Notes: a model not told the origin generated them from the letters alone. Positions 1 through 8,184 are shown, counted from the first letter of the stretch. The stretch: 64,000 nt of DNA from Sphingopyxis sp. PAMC25046 (GCF_004795895.1 NZ_CP039250.1:4193501-4257500), one strand, 5' to 3'. Numbers and translations are program-made.

Positions 1-34
1 GGCCCATCCCCCACACCATGCTACACTCCCACCC

Positions 35-547
35 ATGCGCGCCCGAAACCCCCTCTACGTCATGGCCAAACCGCCGCCGGAGGTGCAGGCGCAGATCGCC
101 GCGCTGCCGCGCAACGACCCTTCGCGCGGCCCCCACCTCCTCCATGTCACGCTCATCTCGCTCTACGACCTCCACCATGCGCCGCCCGAGTGGCTGCCCG
201 CGACCATCGCCGCGCTGGACGGCTTCGCCGCGGCGCCCTTTCCGCTCCGCTTCGACCGGATCGAGAACCGCAAGGCGGTGACGCTGCGCACCCGCGAGCC
301 GCTGGCCGAAGCGCGGGCGTTCCAGAAGGCGCTGGTCAATCATCTGCTGCGCGAAAAGGCGCCGATCATGGACGGCACCACCCCCGAACCGCACATCACG
401 ATCAACTATCGCGGCGACCGGCTGAATGCCCAGAAAATCCCGCCGATCCGCTGGACGGTGGACGAAATCATCCTCACCGAAAGCATCGTCGGCAAAACCA
501 CCCATGTCGAACACGGCCGCTGGCCACTCCGCGGGGTTGCGTCCTGA
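35..547 (+). CDS. 2H phosphoesterase / 2'-5' RNA ligase-like protein
   Basis: This is a member of the 2H phosphoesterase (LigT-like) superfamily, cytosolic enzymes that open or form 2',3'-cyclic or 2'-5' phosphodiester bonds. The two family signatures are visible: HVT at residues 37-39 and HIT at 120-122, each supplying one catalytic His and one Ser/Thr. The length (170 aa) fits the family. No in-frame stop lies between the window edge and this ATG, so the true start may be upstream, or at the internal ATG at 62. The substrate cannot be told from sequence. A second, divergent 2H protein is encoded at 8185-8772. Confidence 0.8.
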   Translation: MRARNPLYVMAKPPPEVQAQIAALPRNDPSRGPHLLHVTLISLYDLHHAPPEWLPATIAALDGFAAAPFPLRFDRIENRKAVTLRTREPLAEARAFQKALVNHLLREKAPIMDGTTPEPHITINYRGDRLNAQKIPPIRWTVDEIILTESIVGKTTHVEHGRWPLRGVAS

Positions 548-574
548 GCGGGAATGTAACCCACCTCGTCATCC

Positions 575-675
575 TCTAACGAGACGCGTGGCTCGTTAGA
601 CTTGATCCGGGATCCACTGCGGCGCTGAAGTCATCGACCCCGGATCAAGCCTGTCCCGAGCTTGTCGAAGGGCCC
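575..675. repeat. Composite REP-like palindromes
   Basis: Two hairpins stand side by side between two genes. The first has 9-base arms, tctaacgag (575-583) and ctcgttaga (592-600). The second has 10-base arms, cttgatccgg (601-610) and ccggatcaag (640-649). They are followed by a gagcttgtcgaag segment that recurs near 57480. A related hairpin sits at 60879-60899. The pattern is that of dispersed intergenic REP-like repeats. Confidence 0.7.
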
Positions 676-714
676 GGGGTGACGAAACGGGCTGCGGCGG
701 CCTGGAACACCCCG

Positions 715-954
715 TCAGCCAAAGTATCGCCGAAACCAACCCCGCTTTCCGGGAACGACCGGCGACTGGCCGGAAATGCGGACCAGATAATGCCCGAGGA
801 CCGCCGCTTGCTGCTTGGTCATCAATATCCGGAACAGGTCGGGGTCGTGCGCGTTGGCCGCTTCCGAGGACTGCACGCTTTCCAGCCGGAGCATGATGCG
901 GTCGCCCGCGTCATGATGGTCCCAGCCGACCAGTGCCCCGAAACTCTCCATCAT
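715..954 (-). CDS. Conserved hypothetical protein, 79 aa
   Basis: This is a small, acidic-to-neutral cytosolic protein with no signal peptide or membrane segment. I do not recognise a named family. The sequence looks like real protein rather than a frame shadow: it has balanced composition, little of the Arg/Ala/Pro skew of false frames here, and nothing better on the other strand. It ends in a basic RRYF segment. It sits alone between a repeat-filled gap and a C-rich intergenic stretch. Function unknown. Confidence 0.55.
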   Translation of the reverse strand: MMESFGALVGWDHHDAGDRIMLRLESVQSSEAANAHDPDLFRILMTKQQAAVLGHYLVRISGQSPVVPGKRGWFRRYFG

Positions 955-1065
955 CCCGCCTCTCCCCCACCATCTTCGCGCGGCCGATGCCGACGATCCG
1001 ATAGGGCGTTTTACCAGAGCCGCGGTGCAATGTCGTCCAATGGTCGAAAAGCCGCCCGTCGGCGG

Positions 1066-1080
1066 CCCCCCCCCCCCCCC
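1066..1080. repeat. Poly-C tract of 15
   Basis: An uninterrupted run of 15 cytosines lies in the gap between the 79-aa minus-strand gene and the plus-strand gene starting at 1128. It is about 50 bases upstream of that start. Such tracts are prone to slipped-strand length change, and also to assembly error. Confidence 0.8.
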
Positions 1081-1127
1081 GCAAAAACCCCTTTCCTACA
1101 TCGCATCGCCATGCTTCATCCTGTTCG

Positions 1128-1766
1128 ATGACCCAGCCCAAACCCCATGCTCGCCCCGCGCGGCCGCGTGGTCCGGCTTTGCAAGGCCCGGCGCCGCAAA
1201 GCCTGACCGCCGCGCTGTCCTCCTTCACCCCCGCGCAGCTTCAGCGTCAGCGCAGCAGCGGCTGGACCCCCGACCGCCAGCGCAAGTTTATCGAGGCGCT
1301 CGCCGCATCGGCCTGCGTGACCGAGGCGGCGGCGAGCGTCGGGCTGTCGGCGACATCGGCCTATAACCTTCGCCGCCGCCCCGATGCCCATGCGTTCCGC
1401 CATGCGTGGGATGCCGCGATCGATTGCGGGATGCGGCGGCTGGTCGACGCCGCGCTGGCGCGCGCGGTCCACGGCGTGCCCGTCCCCATATTCTACAAGG
1501 GCGAACAGGTGGGCGAGCGGCGCGAATATCCCGAACGGCTCGCGATGTTCCTGATGCGCGCGCACGACCCCCATCGCTTTGGCGCCGCGGGGTCGAGCGA
1601 CGCGAACGGCGGCACCACGCCAGCGCACGGCGACCCCGCCGAAGCCCGGCTGGCCGATGCGCTCGCGCGGATCGGCGCGCCCGCCGACGACCCGCCGCCC
1701 CCCGCCCCGCTGCGCCTGCCCGGCCCGACTGCCGACGACGGCGACGGCCCGGACCCAAGTGACTGA
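1128..1766 (+). CDS. Terminase-small-subunit-like HTH protein
   Basis: This 212-aa protein has a helix-turn-helix-like core at about residues 45-90 with the pattern WTPDRQRKFIEALA followed by an A-rich helix and a YNLRRRP recognition-like helix. It resembles small-terminase or Trf-type DNA-binding modules. The C-terminal 60 residues are Pro/Asp/Ala-rich and probably disordered. It is paralogous to the broken gene at 40418-41224, which shares the WTP(D/E)RQ..F..AL core and the LRR.P....FR.AW segment. No other phage genes are near, so it is more likely a standalone chromosomal family than part of a prophage. The exact role is unknown. Confidence 0.6.
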   Translation: MTQPKPHARPARPRGPALQGPAPQSLTAALSSFTPAQLQRQRSSGWTPDRQRKFIEALAASACVTEAAASVGLSATSAYNLRRRPDAHAFRHAWDAAIDCGMRRLVDAALARAVHGVPVPIFYKGEQVGERREYPERLAMFLMRAHDPHRFGAAGSSDANGGTTPAHGDPAEARLADALARIGAPADDPPPPAPLRLPGPTADDGDGPDPSD

Positions 1767-1888
1767 TTTCATGGGCCCGGAGGTGACAAGTTTGACAAGT
1801 TAAGGCAAAAAAACACGCTCCCCACGGCTCGACCCCGACGCCGCTTGCCGATAGGATGCCCGCCTTGGCCCAGGACAGGAGACGGACG

Positions 1889-2422
1889 ATGCGTGGACAG
1901 GCATTAGGCGCGGCGATGCTGCTGCTCGCGGCGTGCGGAAAGGCCGATGCCCCCGCGGCGCCCGAAAAATCGGTGCTGGCCGATGGCCCCGCGGCCACAA
2001 TCGACGACGTCGCCGCCGCCGACCTGCCCCCCGCGGTGCGCGACGCGGTGCTCGCCAAAGTGCCCGGCATGAAAATCGCCGAGGCCGAGCGCAAGGAACG
2101 CGACGGCAAGATCTTCTACGACGTCGAGGGGACGCGCCCCGACGGCAGCCCGGTCGAGCTCGACCTGATCGAGGAGGCGGGGGCATTTCGCGTCGTCGAG
2201 ATGCAGCGCGACATCGCCTGGGCCGACGCCCCCGCACCGGTGCGCGCCGCCGCGGCCGCCCCCGCCGACGCCTTCACCCCCGCGCGCGTCATCGAAAGCA
2301 CCCAGAATGACGGCACGATCGTCTACGAACTCTTCGCCCCCGGCAAGGCCGACGAGCCCGCCGCCGAGGTGAACTGGAAGGATGGCAAGGCGGTGCTGCG
2401 CACCGAGCGGAACGAATATTGA
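1889..2422 (+). CDS. PepSY-like lipoprotein
   Basis: This is an exported lipoprotein of 177 aa. The N-terminus has a hydrophobic stretch ending in a lipobox-like LLLAACG, so processing and membrane anchoring at that Cys are expected. The rest contains two short alpha/beta units typical of PepSY-like proteins, with alternating charged residues and a KIFYDVEG-type strand. The start at 1889 is chosen because AGGAGA lies 6-12 bases upstream; a longer in-frame ATG at 1856 has no such site. The gene overlaps the next one by a single base (TGATG), so the two are probably translationally coupled. Confidence 0.7.
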   Translation: MRGQALGAAMLLLAACGKADAPAAPEKSVLADGPAATIDDVAAADLPPAVRDAVLAKVPGMKIAEAERKERDGKIFYDVEGTRPDGSPVELDLIEEAGAFRVVEMQRDIAWADAPAPVRAAAAAPADAFTPARVIESTQNDGTIVYELFAPGKADEPAAEVNWKDGKAVLRTERNEY

Positions 2423-2847
2423 TGACCGGCGCGGCTCCCACCGGGCCCGATATGGGCGCGACCTTCTATCACGGCACGCGCGCCGACCTCGCCGTCGGCG
2501 ACCTGCTCGCCGCGGGCTGGGCGTCGAACCATGCCGACCGCAAGCCGCTGTCGTGGATCTATTTCTCCGCCGCGCTCGAATCGGCGATCTGGGGCTGCGA
2601 ACTCGCCGCCGGCGAGGGGCGCGAGCGCATCTATATCGTCGAGCCGACGGGCGACTGGTTCGACGACCCCAATCTCACCGACAAGAAATTTCCCGGCAAC
2701 CCGACGCGCAGCTACCGCAGCCGCGCCCCGCTGCGCGTCATCGGCGAGGTCGAAAGCTGGACCCCGCACGCGCCCGAAGTGCTCCAGGCGATGAAGGACA
2801 GCCTCGCGAAGCTGAAGGCCGAAGGAAGGGACGTGATCATCGACTGA
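2422..2847 (+). CDS. arr: NAD(+)-rifampin ADP-ribosyltransferase
   Basis: This cytosolic enzyme transfers ADP-ribose from NAD+ to a hydroxyl of rifamycins, inactivating them. The match to the Arr family is strong over the full 141 aa. FYHGT with H17, WIYF with Y47, and the stretch from PTG to DDPNLTDKKFPGNPTRSYRS including D82 correspond to the family's His-Tyr-Asp active-site triad at the usual spacing. The ATG overlaps the stop of the upstream lipoprotein gene (TGATG). There is no integron, transposase or other resistance gene beside it, so it looks like a resident chromosomal arr homologue. Resistance itself is inferred, not shown. Confidence 0.92.
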   Translation: MTGAAPTGPDMGATFYHGTRADLAVGDLLAAGWASNHADRKPLSWIYFSAALESAIWGCELAAGEGRERIYIVEPTGDWFDDPNLTDKKFPGNPTRSYRSRAPLRVIGEVESWTPHAPEVLQAMKDSLAKLKAEGRDVIID

Positions 2848-2906
2848 GCCATCCTTCGACCCATATCTTCGTGAGCCCGGAAAACAGAAACGGAGAGAAA
2901 ACACCC

Positions 2907-3338
2907 GTGCCCTCCCCCGTCCGCACCCTCACCCTCGCCGCGCTGCTCGCGCTTGCGCCCGCCGCCGCTATCGCTGCGCCCGCGACCACCCCCGCGCCGC
3001 TGCAACAGCTGCGCATCTACGAAATCCCGCGGACCAACGAAGGCGTGTTCCACGACCGTTTCCGCGATCATGCGCTGCGCATCATGGCACGCCACGGTTT
3101 CGCGGTGCGCTCGATCTGGCGCAGCGAGCATGAGGGCAAGGTCGAATTCGTCTATCTGCTCGACTGGCCCGACGCCGCGACGATGAAGGCGGCGTGGGCC
3201 GCTTTCATGGCCGACGAGGAATGGGCCGCGATCAAGAAGGAAACGGGCGCGCGCCACGGGCGCTTCGTCGACGCGATTTCGGATCGCACGCTCGAACCCG
3301 TGCCTTGGTCGCCCGACCGCGCCGGCGCGGGCGGCTAG
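2907..3338 (+). CDS. Exported NIPSNAP-family protein
   Basis: This 143-aa protein has a signal peptide (hydrophobic core about residues 7-22, cleavage after an A-A motif) followed by a single NIPSNAP domain. That domain is a ferredoxin-like fold with the pattern LRIYE, a central YLLDW strand, and a helix with W. A GTG start at 2907 is chosen because GGAGAG lies about 10 bases upstream and it places the signal peptide correctly; the open frame extends further upstream without sense. It starts 59 bases after arr. Function of bacterial NIPSNAP proteins is poorly known. Confidence 0.75.
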   Translation: MPSPVRTLTLAALLALAPAAAIAAPATTPAPLQQLRIYEIPRTNEGVFHDRFRDHALRIMARHGFAVRSIWRSEHEGKVEFVYLLDWPDAATMKAAWAAFMADEEWAAIKKETGARHGRFVDAISDRTLEPVPWSPDRAGAGG

Positions 3339-3459
3339 GGGGCGGAGACGGGAAGGCGGGACGGAACCGGGAGGCGCTTTCGGGGGTCTATCATGCAGAG
3401 GGGCCATAAAGCATGCCCCGCCCGCTTGGCCCGGCACGCGACCAGATGGAGTGATGCCG

Positions 3460-3915
3460 ATGTACAAGCCCATGATCCTGCCCCTCGCCGCCGCGACCGC
3501 GATGCTCGGCGCCTGCGCCTCGACCGGCGGTTATGGCGGCGGCTATGACGACGGCGGCTACGGCTATTACGACCGCGGCTATTACGACCAGTACGGCCGT
3601 TACGACTGGGACCGCCCCGATCCGCGTCACGACGGCTATTATGCCGATAATTATTACCGCAACGACCGCCGTTACCGCGAACGCCGCCTGTCGAATAACG
3701 ACCGCATCTATCGCGGGCGCGACGGCAAATATTATTGCCGCCGCAACGACGGCTCGACCGGGCTGATCGTCGGCGGCGTCATCGGCGGCATCGCGGGCAA
3801 TGTCATCGCGCCGGGCGATTCGAAGACGCTCGGTACCGTGCTCGGAGCGGTCGGCGGCGCGGTCGCCGGACGCGCGATCGAACGCAGCGGCAACGACGAG
3901 GTGCGCTGCCGCTGA
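3460..3915 (+). CDS. Glycine-zipper 2TM lipoprotein-like protein
   Basis: This cell-envelope protein of about 151 aa has an N-terminal hydrophobic segment with a lipobox-like LGACAS. A Tyr/Gly/Asp/Arg-rich low-complexity middle with many YY pairs follows. The C-terminus is a glycine-zipper double hairpin (GLIVGGVIGGIAGNVIAPG then GTVLGAVGGAVAGRAIE) of the type found in outer-membrane-associated SlyB/Rick_17kDa proteins. Three starts are possible (GTG 3451, ATG 3454, ATG 3460). The last has GGAG at a normal distance. A likely role is envelope stability. Confidence 0.75.
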   Translation: MYKPMILPLAAATAMLGACASTGGYGGGYDDGGYGYYDRGYYDQYGRYDWDRPDPRHDGYYADNYYRNDRRYRERRLSNNDRIYRGRDGKYYCRRNDGSTGLIVGGVIGGIAGNVIAPGDSKTLGTVLGAVGGAVAGRAIERSGNDEVRCR

Positions 3916-3992
3916 GCATCGAGCGACGACGGCGGCTTGCGAAGGTTCACCGGTGTCATTAGCTTCCGCCCGGTAATATCGGGAGAGGCCGA

Positions 3993-4811
3993 ATGATCAC
4001 CGCCGCCAAACTTGCCGCCACGCTGCTGCTGATGCTCGGCGCCGCGCAGGCGTCGCCCGACCCGCGGCGCCCGGCGCCGACATTCGACCGCGTGCCGCCT
4101 GAATTGCCCGCGCTCGCTCGCCCCGCCGTGCTGATCGTCAGCAAGACCAACGGCTATCGCCACGACAGCATCGCGGAAGCCGTGCCGGCGATCGAGGCAC
4201 TGGTGAAGGCGCGCGGCTGGAACAGCTTCGCGACCGAAAATGCCGCGGTCTTCAACCCCCGCGATCTCGCCAAGTTCGACGTCGTCGTTTTCGCCAATGC
4301 CAGCGGCGATATCTATACCCCCGACCAACGCGACGCCTTCCGCGCGTGGATCGCCCGCGGCGGCGGTTTCGTCGGCCTCCACAGCGCGGGCGACGGCAGC
4401 CACCCCGGCTGGTTCATGAAGCTGCGCGGCAATGGCCGTTTCACCGGCCATCCGGGCGGCGCCGACCAGTTCCAGGCGGCCGACCTCGCGATCGCCGACC
4501 ATAGCCATCCCGCGACGCGCCACTTGCCCGCCCGCTGGCGCTGGACCGACGAATATTACAGCTGGGACGCACCGCCCGCCGCCGACGCGCATATTCTCGC
4601 CTCGCTCGACGAAAGCACGCTGCGCCTCGACACCAAATATCGCATGGGTACGGGCCACGCGCTGATCTGGTGGCGCTGCGAAGGTCGCGCGCGCATCTTC
4701 TATTCGGCGCTCGGCCACAAGGCCGAGGCATGGGCAGACCCCGTGCATCTGAAGGTCGTCGACGGCGCAATCGGCTGGGCAGCGCGTGGAGAGGGGACCG
4801 GCTGCGATTAG
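3993..4811 (+). CDS. Exported ThuA-domain protein
   Basis: This 272-aa protein starts with a signal peptide (hydrophobic residues 6-20) and carries one ThuA domain, a class I glutamine-amidotransferase-like fold. Recognisable blocks are the VLIVSKTNGYRHDS strand-loop, a DVVVFAN strand, GGGFVGLHSAGD around residue 130, and a YYSWD segment. Proteins of this family act in sugar or glycoside metabolism and in the periplasm, but the catalytic Cys of true amidotransferases is absent here, as is usual for ThuA. The stop overlaps that of the convergent DUF1801 gene by four bases. Confidence 0.8.
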   Translation: MITAAKLAATLLLMLGAAQASPDPRRPAPTFDRVPPELPALARPAVLIVSKTNGYRHDSIAEAVPAIEALVKARGWNSFATENAAVFNPRDLAKFDVVVFANASGDIYTPDQRDAFRAWIARGGGFVGLHSAGDGSHPGWFMKLRGNGRFTGHPGGADQFQAADLAIADHSHPATRHLPARWRWTDEYYSWDAPPAADAHILASLDESTLRLDTKYRMGTGHALIWWRCEGRARIFYSALGHKAEAWADPVHLKVVDGAIGWAARGEGTGCD

Positions 4812-5206
4812 CCCTTTTTTGGGCGAGCGGGCTTTTCGAGGTTCGCCTCGACCGCGGCGCGGATCAGCGCCTTGAACGCCGCTTCGTCGACGCTGTCGCC
4901 CTCGAACAGGTCGATCGCGCGCCGCGTGTTGCCGTCGAGGCTGGAATTGAACAGCTTCTTGGGATCGGCGAGCGCCGCGCCCTTGGCAAAGGTCAGCTTG
5001 ACCTTGTCCTTGTACGTCTCGCCCGTGCAGAGGATCCCCGCATGTTCCCACACCGGGACGCCCGCCGGGTTCGACGGCTTCTGCCACTTCACCGTCTCTT
5101 CGACCTCGGGATCGGCGGCGTGGATCAGTGCGCGTAGCTTCGCCAGCATGTCGCCGCGCCAGTCGCCGAGTCCTGCAATCTTCGCATCGATCAGGTCCGC
5201 TGCCAC
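4808..5206 (-). CDS. DUF1801 protein (first of a pair)
   Basis: A 132-aa cytosolic protein with the DUF1801/YdhG fold: an N-terminal helix with R..M...R.LI, a VKWQKP strand, a LTFAKGAAL segment and a C-terminal helix. It ends in the basic tail ARPKKG. It is the third gene of a minus-strand run (dioxygenase, DUF1801, DUF1801), starting 10 bases after the second, which suggests one transcript. The neighbouring DUF1801 protein is divergent in sequence. The biochemical role of the family is not established. Confidence 0.75.
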   Translation of the reverse strand: MAADLIDAKIAGLGDWRGDMLAKLRALIHAADPEVEETVKWQKPSNPAGVPVWEHAGILCTGETYKDKVKLTFAKGAALADPKKLFNSSLDGNTRRAIDLFEGDSVDEAAFKALIRAAVEANLEKPARPKKG

Positions 5207-5216
5207 CGTCTCTTCC

Positions 5217-5645
5217 TCACATCTTCTCGCCGGGCAGCGCCGCGGCCTGTTTCACCCAGTCGGCGAACGCCGCTTCGTCGACCTTGTCGTCTTCATGGAT
5301 ATGAAAATAGCGCGTGTCGCCGCTTTTCGACGCGACCGGCGGCACGGGGTCGAGCGACTGGCCGCGAAAGAAGGCGACCTTGATATAGCGGTCGAAGCAA
5401 TGGATGCTCAGGAACCAGTGCGTCGGCGCGTCGCCCTGCCCCGGCGGACCATAGAAGGGCGAGTTCCATTTGACCGCCTTCGCGACCCCCGGAACGGTGT
5501 TTTCAATGAGCTTGTCGAGCCGTGCCCAGGCGGCCGACTTCCACCCCGGCATCGCGGCGATATAGGCCTGCACCGGCGCATCGCCATAGGCTTTGGCGAT
5601 CTGCGGATTGCCGCCCGACAGCAGCACGACCTTCTTGTCGCTCAT
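5217..5645 (-). CDS. DUF1801 protein (second of a pair)
   Basis: A 142-aa cytosolic DUF1801 protein. The conserved VKWNSPFYG strand, the FDRYIKVAFFRG segment and the SGDTRYFHIHEDD block are clear. The start at 5645 (MSDKK) is chosen because the long upstream extension of the frame is Arg/Gly/Ala-rich and overlaps the dioxygenase gene. It begins 11 bases after the dioxygenase stop, so the two are almost certainly co-transcribed. Function unknown. Confidence 0.78.
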   Translation of the reverse strand: MSDKKVVLLSGGNPQIAKAYGDAPVQAYIAAMPGWKSAAWARLDKLIENTVPGVAKAVKWNSPFYGPPGQGDAPTHWFLSIHCFDRYIKVAFFRGQSLDPVPPVASKSGDTRYFHIHEDDKVDEAAFADWVKQAAALPGEKM

Positions 5646-5656
5646 CGCGGGGGTCT

Positions 5657-6514
5657 TCAGCGTTCGTCGCGATAGAAGGGCCGGTCCCCCGCGATCGTCA
5701 CCCGCTCCATCCGCCGCACCGCGGGGAAATAGTCCGACGCCGCATAATGCTGCGCGGCGCGATTGTCCCAAAAGACGACCGAGCCCGCGCGCCAGCGGAA
5801 CCGGCACTGGATTTCGGGAACCGCGGCCTGAGCATAGAGGTGCGCGAGCAACCACTCGCTCTCCTTCGCCGACAGGCCTTCGATATGGCTCGTGAAGGCG
5901 GTGTTGACGTAGAGCGCCTGTTCACCCGTCTCGGGATGTGTGCGCACCACGGGGTGAAGCTGCGGCGGATATTGCTCGTGCAGTTCGTGCGCGCTCTTGC
6001 CCAGCCTTTTGGCAAAGACGCGCGCGATGTCGTGCACTGCCGTCAGCGAGCGGCACCAGTCCTGCATCGCGGGCGACAACCCGCGAAACGCCGCTGCCAT
6101 GTCGGCGAACAGTGTGTCGCCGCCGACCTCGGGCACTTCGATCGCGCGCAGGATCGACCCCAACGACGGTTCGGCGCGCCAGGTAACGTCCGAATGCCAG
6201 AAGTTCTCGCGCCCGCGCGACTCGGGGCCGTGCGCGATGTGCAGCACCTCACGGTTCGGCTGATCCTGCGGCGTCGCGGGGTGGATTTCGAGCGGCCCGA
6301 AGCGCCGCGCAAAGGCGATATGCTGCTCGGGCGTCATCGACTGATCGCGAAAGAAGACGACCTTGTACGCGAGCAGGGCGGCGCGGATTTCGGCGATCGT
6401 CGCGTCGTCCTGTTCGCGGCCGAGGTCGATACCCGAGATTTCGGCGCCAATCGACGGCGTCAGAGGCGCGACCTTCAGCCGCTCGAAAACCCGCTGCGAT
6501 GCGACAAGGGTCAT
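5657..6514 (-). CDS. TauD/TfdA-family alpha-ketoglutarate dioxygenase
   Basis: This 285-aa enzyme uses Fe(II), 2-oxoglutarate and O2 to hydroxylate a small, often sulfonated or aryloxy-acid, substrate. The iron facial triad is visible: H107 and D109 in FWHSDVTW and H256 in AAQHYA. The 2-oxoglutarate-binding arginine is in the RRMERVTI block near residue 271. HPVVRTHPETGEQALYVN matches the TauD/TfdA core. Length is normal. It heads a run with two DUF1801 genes. Whether taurine is the substrate is not shown, as no sulfonate ABC transporter is nearby. Confidence 0.88.
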   Translation of the reverse strand: MTLVASQRVFERLKVAPLTPSIGAEISGIDLGREQDDATIAEIRAALLAYKVVFFRDQSMTPEQHIAFARRFGPLEIHPATPQDQPNREVLHIAHGPESRGRENFWHSDVTWRAEPSLGSILRAIEVPEVGGDTLFADMAAAFRGLSPAMQDWCRSLTAVHDIARVFAKRLGKSAHELHEQYPPQLHPVVRTHPETGEQALYVNTAFTSHIEGLSAKESEWLLAHLYAQAAVPEIQCRFRWRAGSVVFWDNRAAQHYAASDYFPAVRRMERVTIAGDRPFYRDER

Positions 6515-6588
6515 GGCTTTGCGCTCCTGTTATTCTGTTGTCGGAGCATGAGAAAGCCATGGCGGCGGCGAGTCAAGCCGCGGTGCGA

Positions 6589-7470
6589 CTATCCGACGAT
6601 CTCCGCCGTTGCCGCGCGCTCGATCGCGCCGCGCCAGTGCGGCCGCACCGGCAGCAGGAAAATCTCCGACAGCGTGCGCTCGATCTCGTCGGCGGTCAGG
6701 TAGCGCCGGTCGGATCGCCCGTCGACGAGCCGCGTCGTCAGCCGGTTGTCGCGCAGCCCGTAACGCGCCTCGCCCGTCGTCCGCGCCGCGATCAATTGAT
6801 GGCGGAAATGCGAATCGGGATGCGCCGAGGTGTACCAATTGCCCAGCTCGTAATCGATCGCCGGCGGCGCCGCATTCTCAATCCGGTAGAGCGTCCGCCA
6901 TTGCCCTTCGATCAGCGCCGCGACCTGCCATTCATCGCCTTGCCGAACGACGCGATAGCTTTCGTGCCGCGTCGGTTGCGCTTCCTCGCGGTCCATCGCC
7001 AGCGGCTGCGGCGGTACCGCGGCGCCGAACCCGACGTCGGCCAGCCACGGCCGCCCGTCGATCGTGACGCGCACGACCATATGCGAGCGCGGCGTCGGCG
7101 GCGCATCGTCGGGCAGCATCCAGCGCACCCGTCCGATCAGCCCCTCGGCCGCAAAGCCGATCGCCTGCAGGACGCGAAGGAACAGGCCGTTCTGTTCGAA
7201 GCAATATCCGCCCCGCCGCTGGCCGATCAGCTTTGCGTCGATCGCGTCGGCGCCGATATCGATCCCCGCGCCGGTGAGCGCGTCGATCGCCTCGAACGGG
7301 ATGGCGGCGATATGCGCGGCCTGGAGCGCGGCGAGCACCTCCCGCGTCGGCGCCACGGGGCCGCTATAGCCGATGCGCGCGAAATAACGCGGCAGGAATG
7401 TGTCGGTCGCGCCCGGGGACGCATCGTCGCCATCGGCCGGGTCGGGGGAGGCAGCGGGGTAGTGCAACAT
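6589..7470 (-). CDS. nat: Arylamine N-acetyltransferase
   Basis: This cytosolic enzyme moves an acetyl group from acetyl-CoA to arylamines and hydrazines. The catalytic triad is intact: C90 in RRGGYCFEQN, H130 in SHM and D145 in DVGFG. Length (293 aa) is typical. The ATG at 7470 is chosen because GGAG lies upstream; an in-frame TTG at 7491 would add seven residues. Upstream is a promoter with a 19-base spacer holding a perfect 16-base palindrome, the architecture of MerR-family control. The gene may be induced by a xenobiotic or oxidant. Confidence 0.93.
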   Translation of the reverse strand: MLHYPAASPDPADGDDASPGATDTFLPRYFARIGYSGPVAPTREVLAALQAAHIAAIPFEAIDALTGAGIDIGADAIDAKLIGQRRGGYCFEQNGLFLRVLQAIGFAAEGLIGRVRWMLPDDAPPTPRSHMVVRVTIDGRPWLADVGFGAAVPPQPLAMDREEAQPTRHESYRVVRQGDEWQVAALIEGQWRTLYRIENAAPPAIDYELGNWYTSAHPDSHFRHQLIAARTTGEARYGLRDNRLTTRLVDGRSDRRYLTADEIERTLSEIFLLPVRPHWRGAIERAATAEIVG

Positions 7471-7504
7471 GGACAAAAGCTCCGTTCGCAAATCATCTGC
7501 CCGC

Positions 7505-7535
7505 TTTATGAAAGCTCAACCGCGGTTGAGATCAA
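7505..7535 (-). promoter_or_regulatory. MerR/SoxR-type promoter of nat
   Basis: On the minus strand TTGATC (7535-7530) and CATAAA (7510-7505) are separated by 19 bases, longer than the usual 17. The spacer and the end of the -35 hold the perfect palindrome ctcaaccgcggttgag (7515-7530). CTCAA-N6-TTGAG matches the layout of SoxR boxes. MerR-family regulators act on exactly such over-long promoters. The regulator gene is not in the window. Confidence 0.6.
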
Positions 7536-7664
7536 GCGGGAATCCGGTCCGAATGATCGATTTCCCGAAAACGCAGTCGTGTTCGCAACTTGACCTTGCG
7601 ACCGCGCATATGCCGGCGCACACCATGCCATAATGTCGGCGGGGGCAGGTCGAAGGAGGAATAT

Positions 7665-8117
7665 ATGCACGCCATGACGGCAATGTTGCTGGTTGTCGGC
7701 TTGATGCCGCCTGCACTCGCCGCCGAGGCGCCGCGAGGCAACCTCGCCGGGCTCACCGCCTTCGCCGACGCTTTCGACGCGGCGCAGATCGCGCAGGATC
7801 GTGCCGCGCTCGACCGCATGGTCGCCGACGACCTCGTCTTCATCGACGGCAGCGGCAAGCGTTATGGCAAGGCTTTCTTCATCGATGGCTGGACCGGACC
7901 CGACGACGATTATGATCCGGTGACGCTGAAGGACCGGGTCGTCCTGCCGCTCGGCAGGGATGCCGGACTCGCGAGCGCCGAGACGATCCTGTCGGGCCGC
8001 TCGGCGGGCAAGCCCTTTCGCGTCCGCATCCGCTTCACCGACATCTTCCGGCGTCACGGCGACAGCTGGCAGGCAAGCTACATCCACGTCACGCGCATGC
8101 CGATCGAAGGCGATTAG
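7665..8117 (+). CDS. Exported NTF2-like (DUF4440-type) protein
   Basis: A 150-aa protein with a signal peptide (residues 1-19, ending ALAAEA) and an NTF2-like alpha+beta cone domain. The domain shows a helix with FADAFDAAQIAQD, a DRMVADDLVFIDG strand with a K-RYGK turn, and a late strand GDSWQASYIHVTRM. Such domains bind small molecules or act as SnoaL-type isomerases, but no catalytic residues can be assigned. The ATG at 7665 has an excellent AAGGAGGA ribosome site. It is divergent from nat. Confidence 0.7.
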   Translation: MHAMTAMLLVVGLMPPALAAEAPRGNLAGLTAFADAFDAAQIAQDRAALDRMVADDLVFIDGSGKRYGKAFFIDGWTGPDDDYDPVTLKDRVVLPLGRDAGLASAETILSGRSAGKPFRVRIRFTDIFRRHGDSWQASYIHVTRMPIEGD

Positions 8118-8184
8118 CGGAAGGATTCGACTCTCGCCACTGATGAGAACATAATGGGAACATTGATCCGATTCGGAGGAATGG

